From assembly GCA_030280995.1 (NCBI GenBank), contig JASXTE010000001.1:15161001-15225000 (forward strand): 64,000 bases of DNA. The letters run 5' to 3'. The DNA is from Hemileia vastatrix (taxonomy: Eukaryota; Basidiomycota; Pucciniomycetes; Pucciniales; Zaghouaniaceae). Below the pieces are notes generated by a model. The model was not told where the DNA came from and made no database searches. It saw nothing but the letters and a program-made list of their open reading frames with translations. The first letter of the stretch is position 1; each line of letters starts with the position of its first letter. This document shows, one piece after another, positions 22,420 through 34,439 of the stretch. A program made the position numbers and the translations under genes.

Positions 22420-22680
22420 CACCACACAATATGGGGGTCCAACTTTCTAGCAAGTCCACAACCTTGGACCCAAACTCATCCCAGATTGAACACACATTGA
22501 GCTATTGACAGAGGAACCATACAATCAGGGATTAACACCACTCAGCCAAAAAGTTTTAGGTGGGTTTTAAAGTAGAGTTCAGTATGGGTTCAGTATATGT
22601 TCAGTCTGAGTTCCATCTGAATTCCATCTGAGCTCAGGTTGGGGACTTGCTAGCAAGTCCACCCCCTATATTGTGTAGTG
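22420..22680. mobile_element. MITE, CACCACACAATATGGGGG family, copy 2
   Basis: A 261 bp element with ends CACCACACAATATGGGGG and CCCCCTATATTGTGTAGTG and the 3 bp duplication TTA on both sides (22417-22419, 22681-22683). It is related throughout to the MITE at 11400-11649. It lies between the integrase core and its C-terminal domain. Confidence 0.85.
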
Positions 22681-22684
22681 TTAT

Positions 22685-23460
22685 TTATACATTCTTGAGC
22701 ATGCTATTGCATAATTCTTGAATCTGAAGAAAAGACTTTGTACCTGGATGGATATACAATCTAGGTAATTTATTAATAGTTTTAGAAGGAGTATTAGGTA
22801 CATAACCCAACCATAACTCAAATGGCTTTTTGCCAGTGACAGAATGTACTGTACTATTGTATGAAAATTCTAAACCTGGGATAAGGGTTACCCAATCATG
22901 TGTGAATTTGTCATTGTCTTTAAAGTCAAGACCAAAAGCACAATATCTTCTTATCATATCTTCTAAAGATTGTATCATTCTTTTTGCTAGCCTATCAGTT
23001 TGTGAATGGTGTGCTGAGGAAATTTTTAATTGACAACCTGAAACATCCATAAGTGATTTCCAGAACTCAGAAGTAAATTTAGGCTCTCTGTCTGAAACTA
23101 TTGCTTTGAGGAATCCTGCTTTATTTAAAATTTGTGTCCACCATAAAAAAGCTAAGTCCTCTGAAGAAACCTCTTTGTCGGTCAGAATAAATTTACCCAT
23201 TTTTGTAAATATATCTACAATTACCCAGCAGGAGTTATAACTCTTATGCCCTGCTATTGGCAAACCTGTTACAAATTCCATGTTAACTATTTCCCATGGA
23301 GCTTTTGGTTTCTCAATTTGTTTTTATAAGCCAGCTCTTTTGCATGTTAATCTTTTAAATTTTTGACAAGAATCACATGTCTCAACATATTTTTGAACAT
23401 CATCAGACATGTTAATCCACCAAGCTGTATTTTTTACTCTGGTTAATGTTTTATGGAAGT
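22685..23460 (-). pseudogene. Gypsy integrase core, damaged
   Basis: The zinc-binding region precedes the longest frame and shows C-x2-C in CDSCQKF after a histidine pair. The core frame (23281-22685) has VIVDIFTKMGKF with the first Asp, IVSDREPKFTSEFW with the second Asp, and SAHHSQTDRLAKRMIQSLED, where the catalytic Glu of the usual (S/T)ER is replaced by Lys. A stop (about 23321) separates the zinc region from the core. Integrase inserts cDNA into the genome; loss of the Glu and the stop make this copy inactive. Confidence 0.8.
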
Positions 23461-23470
23461 CAAAATGACC

Positions 23471-25195
23471 TTATAATATATCATCATGACATATACTTAA
23501 CATTAACTCCTTCATTGAAGGGGGAATTACTATTACATTGCTTAATTTCTTCCTGTAATATATAAAACCATCCTCAATGGAAAATTTTCCTTTTTCTAAT
23601 GCTTCCTTATACTTTTGTGGTAATGTTTTTATTAAAACACTCATTGAAGCATTAGATGGATCATTTAATATTGTAGTAAGTCTACTCAAGTCAGGATCTG
23701 AAGAATAATTATCAAGAATTGATTGCATAAATTCATCCTCAAGATCTACAATATAAATGCCATTCATGTTAATAATCTCTGTTTCAGGAACATAAACAGG
23801 ATTATCATCATTATTAGGTAGAGGTACTCTAGATAACAGATCTACATTAGAGTGTAAGGTTCCTTCTCTATGTGTAATAGTCATCCGTCCTCTGTACTCT
23901 TGTGCAGCTAATTTCCATCTAAAAATATGTCTATTAGGAGTTTTCATGTTTAAGAGTGACTTAACTGCACTACAGTCAGTTATTAACTCAAATTTTTGGT
24001 CTTCAAGGTAATAATGTAGCTTCTCAAGAGCCCATACTACTTCCAAACATTCAAGTTGAGTAGCACCACATTTCAATTCACTGCTTCTTAGAGTACGTGA
24101 AATATAGCAAATTACTACTTCTGACCTTTTCTCTTCAATAAGTTGTTTTTGATTCAAAGCAGCACCTAAACCAAAAAGACTTTCATCAGTATACAATACA
24201 AAAGGTAGTTGTAAATCTGGTAATCCCAAGATAGGAGCTGTCATCAAAAATTCTTTCAACTTATCAAAAGCCTGTTGTCTTTCATTATTCCAAATAAAAG
24301 CTTCTGATTTCTTTATCAGTGTGGTTAATGGTGCAGCAATTAATTGGTAGTTTTTTATATATTTTCTATAATAACCACACATACCAAGAAAAGATTTTAC
24401 ATCCTTTACATTTTTAGGAATTCCAATATTCTTGATTGAAGCCACCTTATTTTGGTCTACACATTTTTGTAAGCCAGATACAATATGATCAAGCACTTTT
24501 AAAGACTCAAACCCAAATTTACATTTTTTCAACGCAAGGGTCATTTTTATTTCATCCATCTTCTGAATTACCTTCTTTAAATGGATTAAGTGTTCACCAT
24601 ATGTCTTAGAGAACACTATGATTTCATCAATGTATACCATTAACCATCCCTCAATCATTTCATTATGGAATTTTATATCCATTAACTTCTGAAATACTGA
24701 AGGAGAATTTTTTGGTCCAAATGGCATCCTGACATATTTATATATTCCAATATGTGTTGTTATTAACAAAAAGTTCTGTGAATTCTTTTCAACACGAATT
24801 TGATGGTACCCTTTATTTCCATCTAGGAAACTTATATACTTAGCACCTTTAAGGGTAGAATGTATAGAGGCAATCCTTGGAAAGTCATAGATATTATCTA
24901 CTGAAAATGTATTTAATTCTCTATAATCACCACACAGTCTTGCTTTATCTTATTCATAAGAAATTAGCACTGGTGATTTTACACAATATTTTGGTGTAGT
25001 TTCAACCTTCTCAAGAATTTTCATTTTTAATAACATCTTAATATTATCCTTTATGTCTTTCCTCTTCATTGGTGAAGCAGGGTATGGTTTCTTTTTAAGA
25101 CTATTATGAATATTATCCATATCACAGGTTAAACTAATCTTCATCTCATGATATTTTACAAGGCCAAGCTCATTGGTCCCATGTTCAAAAGCCAT
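23471..25195 (-). pseudogene. Gypsy reverse transcriptase and RNase H
   Basis: Two frames: 25195-24950 (fingers, PYPASPMKRKDIKDNIKMLL) and 24769-23471 (432 residues). The second holds YKYVRMPFGPKNSPSVFQ, the palm motif VYIDEIIVFSKT, GYYRKYIKNY, and an RNase H domain: LYTDESLFGLGA (Asp), the QLECLEVVWALEKL helix (Glu), ELITDCSAV (Asp), HSNVDLLSR (Asp). The palm reads YIDE rather than YIDD, so a metal-binding Asp is lost. The two frames are divided by a TAA just after LISYE and by further damage. The H2C2 zinc region follows after a stop at 23471. Confidence 0.85.
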
Positions 25196-25231
25196 TGGAA
25201 ATTATTTAATTAAGTCCAAAATATTTGTCTT

Positions 25232-25858
25232 CTAAGCTTCACTTATCTGAGTTCCAAATGATGCTTTGGAAGCTTCTATTTCCAGAAGTTCCATCTCATT
25301 GGATTCTCTTCCTTTGCAAGGAATATCTATCACTGACTCAATGTGTAAGACTGTGTTAAAAGAATTTATTTTAAATTTTCTTTTACCATTCATTCCAACT
25401 GTAAAATTATTATTAGCAGGGTCTAATTTCACACTAAACTTAGTCAGAATGTCATTTACAATGATAAAACAGCTACTACAATTAGTATTATCCATTACTA
25501 CAAAGTCACAAGACACTCTAACATAACCATGTTGATGTTTAAAGAAAATGGAAGCTTTGTATCTACCAATGGGGTGTAGTACTGATCCAAAACCTCTCCA
25601 ATTTTTAATTTGAAGGGGTTCAAGCTTTGACTTATAATCACTGTCAATTTTCTGTAATGTATTTGTAGAAACAACAGAACCAGTAGCTCCTGTGTCCAAT
25701 ACTATATTTACATTTTCTCCAGAAATGATAGCTGGAAAAGTGATAGGTGTCATTTTTAAGTTATCAGCTTGTATATCCTTAATGATTTCAGCATCCTCAA
25801 AATTAATTAAAGATTCATTTGAGTTCTTACTTAAAATTGGATTTTCAAAGATGGACAA
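25232..25858 (-). pseudogene. Gypsy aspartic protease
   Basis: A 208-residue frame. VNIVLDTGATGSVVS near residue 55 is a full retropepsin active site. NWRGFGSVLHPIGRYKASIFFKH and FVVMDNTNCSSCFIIVNDIL follow, the second matching the flap-to-C-terminal region of gypsy proteases. The frame is closed before RT by a stop, whereas an intact element would read through or shift. The core itself looks undamaged. Confidence 0.75.
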
Positions 25859-25879
25859 ATCATCTTTTAGCGTTCAGAC

Positions 25880-27277
25880 TTAATTTTCATCACTATATGA
25901 GTTATTACTGCTATAATCACCTGAATATTTACTTTTTTCTGTTTCAATTTTAGATTCATGTTGATTTTCAACAATATTTATATTTTTCTCACATTTGTGA
26001 CCTTTAACCCAAGGCTTATTACACTTATAACAAGTATTAGTCTCATACTTTTTTGGTACTACAGGTGCAATAGGTTTTTTCTGTTTTTCCTGCAGTGTTT
26101 TTGAATTCTGATTTTTCTCAGTTTCATTATTTTGTTTATAAGTAGTGTACCTTGATTCATACTTATTGTTCAATAATATTTCATTAAAAATATTAATAAA
26201 TTCAGAGTATTCATTAACCATTATTGTTCTAGCTACAACAATGTCTCTGACAGATATAGGTAATTTATATATTATTTTATCTTTCCATAAGTTAAAATCC
26301 ATGTTTGGCTCAATGGCTTTTAATATTTTATTTAAATTCATTAAAAATACCATAAGTTTGTCACCATTCAACGGATTATACCTAGTTTTCTCATATAAGA
26401 TTTTCGGAGTTAGTCTGAATTTAGAACCTCCAAATTGTTTTTCAATCAGGTGCTTCCATTCAGCCCATGAGTAATCTTTACCCTCACTTAATACAGCTTC
26501 AAGCCATAATAAAGCAACATCCTTAAATAAATAAATCAATTTTGATGTTATTTCTTCATCTGGTAACTGATATGAGAATTTTAAATTGTCAATTCTTTGA
26601 ATAAAGTGCTTCCAATCAGAGCTTGCTTCCCCATAATAAGTTGGGTACTGAGCAATCTTTGGCCAGTTCTTTTGATTGGATTTAGTCTCACTAATCTTAG
26701 GTAAATTTAATAACTTATTTACTCTGGATAAATGCTCTTGTATTTCCTCTTGCATGGATTTGTGACTTACATTTGTCTTCTCAGACTTGACACTTCCACC
26801 AGATGGTTTCACTTGTGGTGGCATTGGAAATGATTGAGATTCATTTTTGCAACTGAAAGGATTATTATTATACTGTGTATACTTATGATGATCCTGATTC
26901 ATTAGTAGATTAGCAGTTTCAATCTCAACCTTAGTTAATCTTTGTAACAGATTAGAGACACTCTGATTTGTTGGTGTAAAATATAACTTTGTTCTTGATT
27001 CATATTTTAATAAATGTGTTTCATACAATTTTTCTAACTCACAGAATTTTTTTGAAAGGTCACTATATTTATTACTTAAAGAATCATATTTAAGAGTTAG
27101 AGTCAAGTGTTCATTCTCTAATTCTTTATTTCTTGTTGCCAATTGAGAAATATTCAATTTCAAGGAAAAAATTATTTCACTTGTGAGCTTAATTGTCTGT
27201 TCCTCACACTCACTCATTCTATTCGATAATGCTGAAACAATTCTATGGAAAGTTGGGTTATTATTAAAATACTCCAT
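25880..27277 (-). CDS. Gypsy gag protein (retrotransposon capsid/nucleocapsid)
   Basis: An uninterrupted 465-residue frame from an ATG. The N-terminal third is coiled-coil-like (LNISQLATRNKELENEHLTL...). The middle holds the capsid-type region with RIDNLKFSYQLPDEEITSKLIYLF and the KDYSWAEWKHLIEKQFGG block, and the C-terminus carries CYKCNKPWVKGHKC, a CCHC zinc knuckle with C-x2-C-x7-H-x-C spacing found in fungal and plant gypsy gags. It would package element RNA in particles. It is the only open frame of the element without a stop, but partners are broken. The start is inferred from the match to the plus-strand relative. Confidence 0.75.
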   Translation of the reverse strand: MEYFNNNPTFHRIVSALSNRMSECEEQTIKLTSEIIFSLKLNISQLATRNKELENEHLTLTLKYDSLSNKYSDLSKKFCELEKLYETHLLKYESRTKLYFTPTNQSVSNLLQRLTKVEIETANLLMNQDHHKYTQYNNNPFSCKNESQSFPMPPQVKPSGGSVKSEKTNVSHKSMQEEIQEHLSRVNKLLNLPKISETKSNQKNWPKIAQYPTYYGEASSDWKHFIQRIDNLKFSYQLPDEEITSKLIYLFKDVALLWLEAVLSEGKDYSWAEWKHLIEKQFGGSKFRLTPKILYEKTRYNPLNGDKLMVFLMNLNKILKAIEPNMDFNLWKDKIIYKLPISVRDIVVARTIMVNEYSEFINIFNEILLNNKYESRYTTYKQNNETEKNQNSKTLQEKQKKPIAPVVPKKYETNTCYKCNKPWVKGHKCEKNINIVENQHESKIETEKSKYSGDYSSNNSYSDEN

Positions 27278-27524
27278 GTCTTACTTCTCATATTCTTCAC
27301 TAATTTGTGAATTTCTTATCACACTAATAAGTGGTGCAAACTGAGGGTTATTTGTTTTATTATTGTAAATAGTACTATTTTTATTAACAAAAAATAAATC
27401 AGGTGTATCTACATCAAACCTAATTGTCTTAAGTCATTCTCAATTTTCTGGACAGATTTCACATCAATACCATTACCTACATTGTAATCATTAGTATTGT
27501 GTTCAATCTGAGAGGGTAATCTAC

Positions 27525-28065
27525 TTACCACAAGATAGGAGTAAGCCCTGACTTTTGGCACTTTTGATTTCCTCTGTAGGGGTGAGCTGAGGTAGTCTGG
27601 TGAGGGGGTGGATCCCTGTTGGAATTTTGTCTGGACCACTGCTGATGGAACCAATCCCACTTCCATTTCTCAACCAAGTTCTTGTCCTGAGACTGATTTG
27701 ATCCTTCTTGGATAGGTTTTTTTTGGTTTAGCTTCCCTCCATTTAAATCTGCCAAATTTTGATTCATTTGTTGAAATCTCACCTTGCAGTTGTTTTTCAG
27801 CTGCTCTACCTCCTTTAATATGGTAGATCTTAACTCCTCTAGTCTCAGAACCTGTTTGGCCAGATGGGAAAGTTGATCCTGAAAAGGAGGTGAAGTCTTT
27901 TTTATTGTTATCTTTTTTAATAAGGCTTCCTTTTCCTCTATGCTCATTGCTTCTGGCTGTGGGTAGGATTGGCCCTCCATAATGATGTCCTGGAACAGTG
28001 TTTTTAGCTTTAGACCTGGTATTAAAAGCAGGTTTATCACTTACATTGTCTTTTGGAGCACTCAT
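27525..28065 (-). pseudogene. Leading frames of gypsy element, overlapping pair
   Basis: Frames 28065-27670 (MSAPKDNVSDKPAFNTRSKAKNT...) and 28040-27525 (contains PQPEAMSIEEKEALLKKITI, VEQLKNNCKV and KWKWDWFHQQW). Same arrangement as 16838-17339 in the other gypsy element. The second frame shows heptad-like spacing (LAKQVLRLEELRSTILKEVEQL), suggesting a coiled coil. Role unknown; position makes an N-terminal gag extension or a separate small protein possible. A 5' splice-like GTAAGT (complement, near 27531) ends this region. Confidence 0.5.
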
Positions 28066-28573
28066 TATGACTTTTTATAACTATTGTTTACGTCTACAAA
28101 AGAGAAAACCTATATGGCAATTAGTAGAAAAAAATATTAGCAATATAATTACTTATAAAAGCACTGGAGTTAACCCTGAATTTAAATCTTTATTTATTTA
28201 AATAAAATATAAGAAATTCAAAAAAATATGTTAAAAATAAAATAATAAGTTTAACTAGACCTTTATAAAGGTGAATAATTATCTTACCAAGCTTTAGCCA
28301 AATACCAATTTAATTGGGTGTTATATTGGTGTCCAAATAACAAGTGAAATTGGGTTTATATTGGGTACAGTTACTACTGTAAATACCTAATTTTTATTAT
28401 AATAAATTAGTAAAAATATGATAAGGGTTATTTTCCGCAATCACTGATTTATGATGACCCACTAATGTGCTGAAGACCCAAATATTTGGTTTTTTTGAGA
28501 TATACTAGAGTAAAAATCACGTCCTAAGGCTTATACTAAATAATAAGTAATAATTAAGGAAAGACCCCCATTT
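28066..28573. other. Gypsy leader (minus strand)
   Basis: AT-rich leader between 5' LTR and first frame. Its LTR-proximal edge reads AATGGGGGTCTTTCC on the minus strand, the candidate primer-binding site. No gene seen. Confidence 0.5.
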
Positions 28574-29766
28574 TTCAGTGTGTGATAGTATCTAAGTATG
28601 ATTTAATAGTAAATATTAATGGTCCTACTACTTATTGTTAAATGATTTAGTGATTAAACCTCAGGGGAAGACTAATAGAATAGTTATTCTCAATATAAAC
28701 TCACAATACTTGGATTTTTATGCATGCTAGTGGTGGAAAATAGATAAATAAAATATAGTTATAGCTTATATAAAGATAATATTAATTTATAAATGCTTTA
28801 TAATATATTTATATATGATAAGATTTGTTTTATGGTGTTTATTTGATGTGTAGTAAGTAAGTGATATCTAATAACATGTCAAATCCTCCCTTACTTATAC
28901 CAAAATCCACTGGAGTGCACAGACCTTCAATCCAGATGATGTCACTGCTATCCCTAGAAATTACAGCACTTTGAGGGCCCATCACCTCCCTATGGTGTCC
29001 ACTTCAAGCAGATTCAACACCCAGACCTCCAGTAAGGACCCTCCATCACAATTAATGATACCAAGACCCATACCATAAATAGAATAAACAGATAAAATCG
29101 GATACCATAAAGAAACAGGTAAAATAACTCATCCAAAGAGTATATAATGAAAAACAAAGCATATAAAGGAAACAAATTAACTTTCCATGCCCCCAATAAC
29201 ATCCCCAAGTATCCATATTAACCCAGTAATGATATCCCAACCCATAAATCTGTGAAAATCCATCAAAGGAAGCAGATTAAGTTGTCCAAACTAGATATAT
29301 GCACCTGAAAAAGGCGTATATGCTTGTGTAGGATTTTTGAATCCACTGAATACATCCATATGACTTTAAATAAGCAGAAAAATAAAGTTTACAGGCTATT
29401 AACAGGTTAAAACCCACTTATAGACCTAAATATACATAATATAACTACATATTTCACTGAATATGAAGTTTATGTATACATATAAGCTTATTTATGTCTA
29501 TAATTATTTAATATCACTTAATATAAGTATACTATGACTCCATTAACACCTTAATAAGTACTATTAGGCTATGGATAAGCTATTTAAACTATTATAAGTG
29601 ATATAATAGTGTAATAATTATATATATATATTATAATTATATATATATATTATAACCATATATATAAATATTTTAACCTTATTTTTGAGTTAAAAACTTA
29701 ATGTAATTAAGGTTATCTTATATTAAACATAAGAATTACTCAGTCCTGGAGATACGTAGGCTGACA
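28574..29766 (-). repeat. 5' LTR of the minus-strand gypsy element
   Basis: On the minus strand starts TGTCAGCCTACGTATCTCC and ends near CACACTGA. It aligns with the LTR at 20440-21819 along its length apart from the MITE there. It shares the first 9 bases and the CCAGGACTGAGTAA block with the LTR at 14839, so the two gypsy subfamilies are related. It contains an AT dinucleotide-rich patch at about 29616-29670. Confidence 0.85.
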
Positions 29767-32449
29767 CTGGCAATCAAGAAAAAGTTTGGATCTTAAGGAT
29801 ATTATGTGTAAATTTTAATCAAGGAGGATATACAATTCAGTCATTTTCAATTTATCACTGGCTCATAAGTACTCAAACTGGTGCTCACTCATTTGGAAAA
29901 CTCAGTCATTAATGAAAACAGTGCAACTAACTTTAAGAAATGGAGATATCATTAAACAGAGTTATTTTGCATGAAAGAAAGATTGAGATTTTAAAGGTTA
30001 TTGATAAAAATTGTTAAAAGTCAAAAAAATAAAAGTGCTAAGAATGTCTGGATAATTATGATTAATGTTAAAATTAGGAGAATTTTAAAAGAATTGTAAA
30101 AGTATTTGAATGTTGTGATGCTGAATCATAGAAGAAGGATAGGATTAAGAATTTAGTGGGTCACTTTGTTTGACTATTTAGGAGGAAGCTTGGAAGACCT
30201 TATGGAGAGAATGGAATCATATTATTTGGCTCAGGGGGAAGCCCAATGGGAATGGAATCAAAAGTATTTGGCTCATTAGGGAGGCCTGCTCTCTCATGCT
30301 GTGAAGAACAATGGAGGCTGGTAGAGGAGAGTTTGAAGAGATTCAAACCTTGCTCTCAGTAGTGGAATCATCACAAGGCAAATATGGTTTATTAAAGATT
30401 TATTTCAAATTAAGACAATAATATGACAATCTTAAAGAATTAAAATCAACCAGATAAAATTTAAGATCAGCACTAAAAGAATAAAAAGAATCAAAGTATT
30501 AAAATCTTAAAGAAGAGAAGACAATCAAAATAAATAATCCTATTGGAATCTTTCAAAATCATTATCAGAGCTTTGCATTAAAATCCTTCTCTTCATTATA
30601 TCTTCAGTATTTTTAGCAGGAGTTTCCTGAAAATAAGCTAAAAATGTACGCTTCATATCATCACAAAAGTCAAGAAAGATATATCTATGAAATTTAGGAA
30701 AATGATTAATGTAATAATTTCACACCTGGCCAATGTCATCTGTATTGGTGATTTCAATAGCTTTGGAGTTGGAAGAGATAGTAATTGAATTTGGAATTAG
30801 TAGTAGATTTATTAAATTAAAATTAAAAGACTAAATTTTGAGCCAGGAAATAATGATTCAGAAAAACTGAAAGTAGAAACTGGCATAATAGGATTGGGAT
30901 TTTTAGAAAAATAATCTGTTTTGGCCTTTATATGATGAAAGAAAGTTGGAATTTTTGATAATCTCTTTTTAGGAACAGTAGGATCAGGAGGAGCGGCTGT
31001 TCCAGTATAGACATTAGTTCTGGAAGTTATAATTGGAAGATTACACTTGATTTTCTTAAGCCTGAAAAGATCACAAGCAGTTCTTCCAGGAAGACCAGGG
31101 TTAGAAATCAAACAAGGAACCTGGTATTTGGCGTAAAGTTCACATGGGGAAGAAAGGTCCTTTGAGTAAATATTGATGATGATATTGATTTCAAAAGAAA
31201 AGTTGAAATTGTTCAGGACTAGTTAAGGCAAATGGTTGAAGAGGAAAAAGAGAGGATGAATATTTGTTAGATTAATTATGCAAATTTAAAGAGTGGGGAC
31301 ATTCTTAATTGGAGGGAGGATGTGGTAGTCTAAAGATTATTTTTTCACTTAAGTTTATTAAAAATGGATACTTGGGGAATAATTGTTGAGATTGGAAAGG
31401 CCAATATAATTTTAAAATAGTTATATTAAATAAAATATGTATTAAAAGTGGTTAAAAAGGGTTGATTATTCAGGTCAAGATTTAACAAATAATTACTGAG
31501 AAGGAAGTGAAATTATTTGTCTAAAGGTGCATGGAAAATAAATTTAGGAGTCTCAAGAAACTTTGGGAATTTTTTTGGATTTTTTACTTTTTTTCTACTA
31601 TTTTTAATAATTTTATAAAGTATTTTTGATTATTATTGATTTTTCATAATTTGTTTAGCTTTGATAATTTTTTACTAGATGAATAGGGCTGTGCAGGGTA
31701 AAAAAATTAGAATTGAACATAAAGGAGAAGTAGCTCTATAATCTGTAATTTTTTGAGATTTTTTATTAACATTTTAAAGGTTCTAATTGAGTCCAGAAGT
31801 CTGGATGAGCTCTGTGTGAACTCTGGAGATCTCTGGATGAACTCTGGACAAGCTCTGGAATGCACCGGTTATGGAAAGTAGGGCACGTGACATACTATGC
31901 ATATAAAGCCTGTAGACTAAAAATTAGACAGGGGAGATATATCAGAGATCTAAAAACTTGTACTATACAACAACCAACCAACAATGCATACATATAACAA
32001 TAATCATTTATTATTTTCATAACAAATTATAAAATTGTAATACCATTATAAAAATAACACTTTTACATAAAAATTTATTAAATTCATTCATCATTGTATA
32101 TTTTAACTTACATGGTACCATTTTAAAGGTCTCATCATCAGGGATCCGATTTTAACAACTAAATCTTATAAATATAAAAGTTTCATAAAAACATATTTTT
32201 CAATCATTTATATAACTTTTCTAAATACAGCTCCTCTGTTGTGATTCTCACCCTCATTATTAAGAACACAGACTCTACATCTCAACACTGTTAATAACAA
32301 ATAGTTTTTTGGCCATTTATATCAAGTAGAGGCTATAGCTTTGTTAATTGAGAGCTCTTATTTTACTTAAAGGGACAGGGTTTTCTTTGGTTTATCCAAC
32401 TCCCTTGGATTCTTCTTACAGCAAGGGGACTGTAAGAGTCTTTCTACAC
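29767..32449. other. Degenerate sequence without a recognised gene
   Basis: AT-rich with short frames only. On the minus strand 31111-30812 reads 99 residues (MISNPGLPGRTACDLFRLKK...), and around 30760-30560 a broken frame includes INHFPKFHRYIFLDFCDDMKR. Both look like remnants of one retroelement protein, but I do not recognise the family. Near 31800-31858 the motif GAACTCTGGA/GAGCTCTGGA repeats. Just downstream is a TATA-like element at 31901, so a decayed LTR is possible between about 31800 and 32300. Confidence 0.35.
31884..31908 (+). promoter_or_regulatory. Possible LTR core promoter
   Basis: CACGTGA followed by CATATAAAG at 31900-31908, in the only locally GC-richer stretch of this spacer. 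Promoter-like by sequence only; no attached gene is seen. Confidence 0.3.
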
Positions 32450-34436
32450 TGTAAAATGCAGGGGGTATTAATGCCAAATTTTCATATAAGACTTTCAAGA
32501 TTCTTGACTTGAAAGAATTTTGGTGATACCCACCCCTTACTTCAAAAAAATGCAGGGGGGGATTGGCAAATTTTCAAATGAGACTTGAAAATTTTATTTA
32601 AATAAGAATTTTTAACATTAAAATACAAAAATTCAACTAATGATGGATAGAGTAATGAAATACAGGAAATTATTGTAAAATTTTATGAGCAAATAATTAT
32701 GAATAGTTGAAGTGTGAAAGATATAAAACACACTATTCATTAAAAAATTTCATTATACATTCAATTTACTCATACAATTTATTGGCTTTAACACATTCCA
32801 TTAAAAAAAATTTCTTCTTTGAATTTTCTTCAAGATCATGCTTTAATTTTATCAATTCCATTAAGTTTTGATGCTTGATTGTTTTCTCCTCTTTCTTTTA
32901 TTTTTCAATACTAAGAGTTAGCTCAAATTTCTTCTCCTCCAAGTCTTGTGCCCTATCATCCTTCCATAAAGAGAGCTCATAATTCCTCTCCTCCAAGTCT
33001 TGTATTCTATCATCCCTCCTTATAAAGAGCTTGTATTTTTGCTTTTCAAACTTTAGAGTCTCTTTAGAAACTTCCACTTTTTCTAGAGTGATAAGAAATA
33101 TTAAAAAAAAGTAGAAGAAAAGCTGAGTAAAGTATTAAGAGGTTTGGTATCACTTACCAGCATCACATTGCACCAAAAATTCTTTGATAGAAGAAAAAGG
33201 GGTTTGAGATGAAGTATCACTTTTTCTTCTTCTTTGAGAGTGGAAATTTAGACTACTTGAAGCCCTTCTCTTTTTGTTCAAGGTAACATTTTCCTCCTCA
33301 TCGTTATTGCTGGCTTCTGACTCAGTTGATTGTGGCTCCTGCGTTTGTTCTTCAGCCTATTTATAAATAAGAAAAAGTAAATAAAAAAATAATTGGTAAG
33401 ATAAAAGAAAAAAAAATACTCGAGTTAGATCAGGTTGGTTTATATCGCCATAAGGATCTATTGAAAAGATATCTTGATTTGGGGAAGTGAACTGAGGGGA
33501 GGCTTGAGTAGAAAAGGAAGGAAAAAGATTTCTTTTGACATCATGTTCAGAGATAGGATCTTCATCATCCAACATGTTTTCAGGATTAACATCAGCTCGC
33601 TCTCCAAAAATCAAATCCATCTCTTTAAAGTAAGGACATAAAGAATCAAGTTTATCATCTATGGATTTGATGCCCTTACTGATATTGAGGTCAGTAATAC
33701 CAAAACCAGTAGAAGATGAAAGAGTCTTTGCCTTCTTTTACTAGGATCAATAATGCTTGAAGCATTCAGACATCTGTTTCGGTAAAAGATCTATCCTTCC
33801 CTTAGTCTTATTCCATCATTCATTGGCCATTAGAAGATAACCATTGACTTTTGATGCAGGGGGCCGTCCTAATTTAGTTGCATTCTCAGTACCAAAGCAA
33901 GAATCATAGTTAGATTTAGTTTTTAGCCAGTTGATAAGAATGAGATGATCATCTTTTTTTAGTTGAACGATTTTGTATTTCTCAGAAGAGTGGGGGAAAG
34001 AGGGAGTATTTGGATTTGAAGAACAACTCGGCAATGGCTGCCTTTGAGAAGATCTATGATGATGACGCATGTTAAGATAATTAAAGATGAAAAGGAGCAG
34101 AATCAAATAGATGAAATGGGGAGAAATTCTGAGCGGATAGAATGAACTGGATGGGATGAGAATGGGAGTGCCCAGCAAGGTAGAAGGCATATGCAGAGAG
34201 TAGTCCAAGATGTGGTTATGGCAGAAAGTTGTGCAACATGTGGTTAGGACAGAAAGTTGTCCAAGATGTGGTTATGAAAAATTGAGTAGAAAAATGTCGG
34301 ATAAGAGGTGAACATTGACATTTAAAGTGTCTAATAACCCAATTATAAGCAAAAATAATTGTGGAAGATAATTGAGGTATGCAAATTATTTTCCGCAATT
34401 AATTTAATTGCGGATTGGTCAACATTGATACCCCCT
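32450..34436 (-). mobile_element. Family-2 DNA transposon, truncated copy E
   Basis: The left terminus is at 34436 (minus strand AGGGGGTATCAATGTTGACC) next to AAT (34437-34439). The palindromic subterminal block, a broken trihelix gene and two units of the tandem repeat (about 32460-32590) follow. It stops at about 32450 without a transposase or right terminus. Its arrangement mirrors the left part of copy D. Confidence 0.75.
32780..34070 (-). pseudogene. Trihelix/Myb-like transposon gene, broken (copy E)
   Basis: Three exon-like segments correspond to those of the gene at 35399-36800: MRHHHRSSQRQPLPSC..., VQLKKDDHLILINWLKTKSNYDSCFG (34070 down to about 33420), a middle exon rich in acidic and basic runs (about 33355-33160), and a C-terminal coiled-coil exon with ELxLxKDDRxxDLEE repeats (about 33090-32780). 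Stops after LLMANE and in the KAK region inactivate it. It is the probable DNA-binding partner protein of a PIF/Harbinger-type transposase. Confidence 0.65.
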
Positions 34437-34439
34437 AAT

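Larger units (their letters stand above)
20440..29766 (-). mobile_element. Nearly full-length Ty3/gypsy chromovirus
   Basis: A 9.3 kb minus-strand element with both LTRs (28574-29766 and 20440-21819), leader, small first frame, gag with zinc knuckle, protease, RT, RNase H, integrase and a C-terminal chromodomain, in chromovirus order. The polypurine tract lies next to the 3' LTR. Two MITEs inserted later (21502-21701 in the 3' LTR; 22420-22680 in integrase). Flanking 5-mers (TGTTG and CTGGC) do not match, so its target duplication is lost or the ends are rearranged. Stops separate most domains. Confidence 0.85.

Noticed and set aside
30812..31111. 99-residue minus-strand frame MISNPGLPGRTACDLF... 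as a gene
   Set aside because: No family motif, no start or intron support, and broken neighbours; kept only as a probable retroelement remnant.
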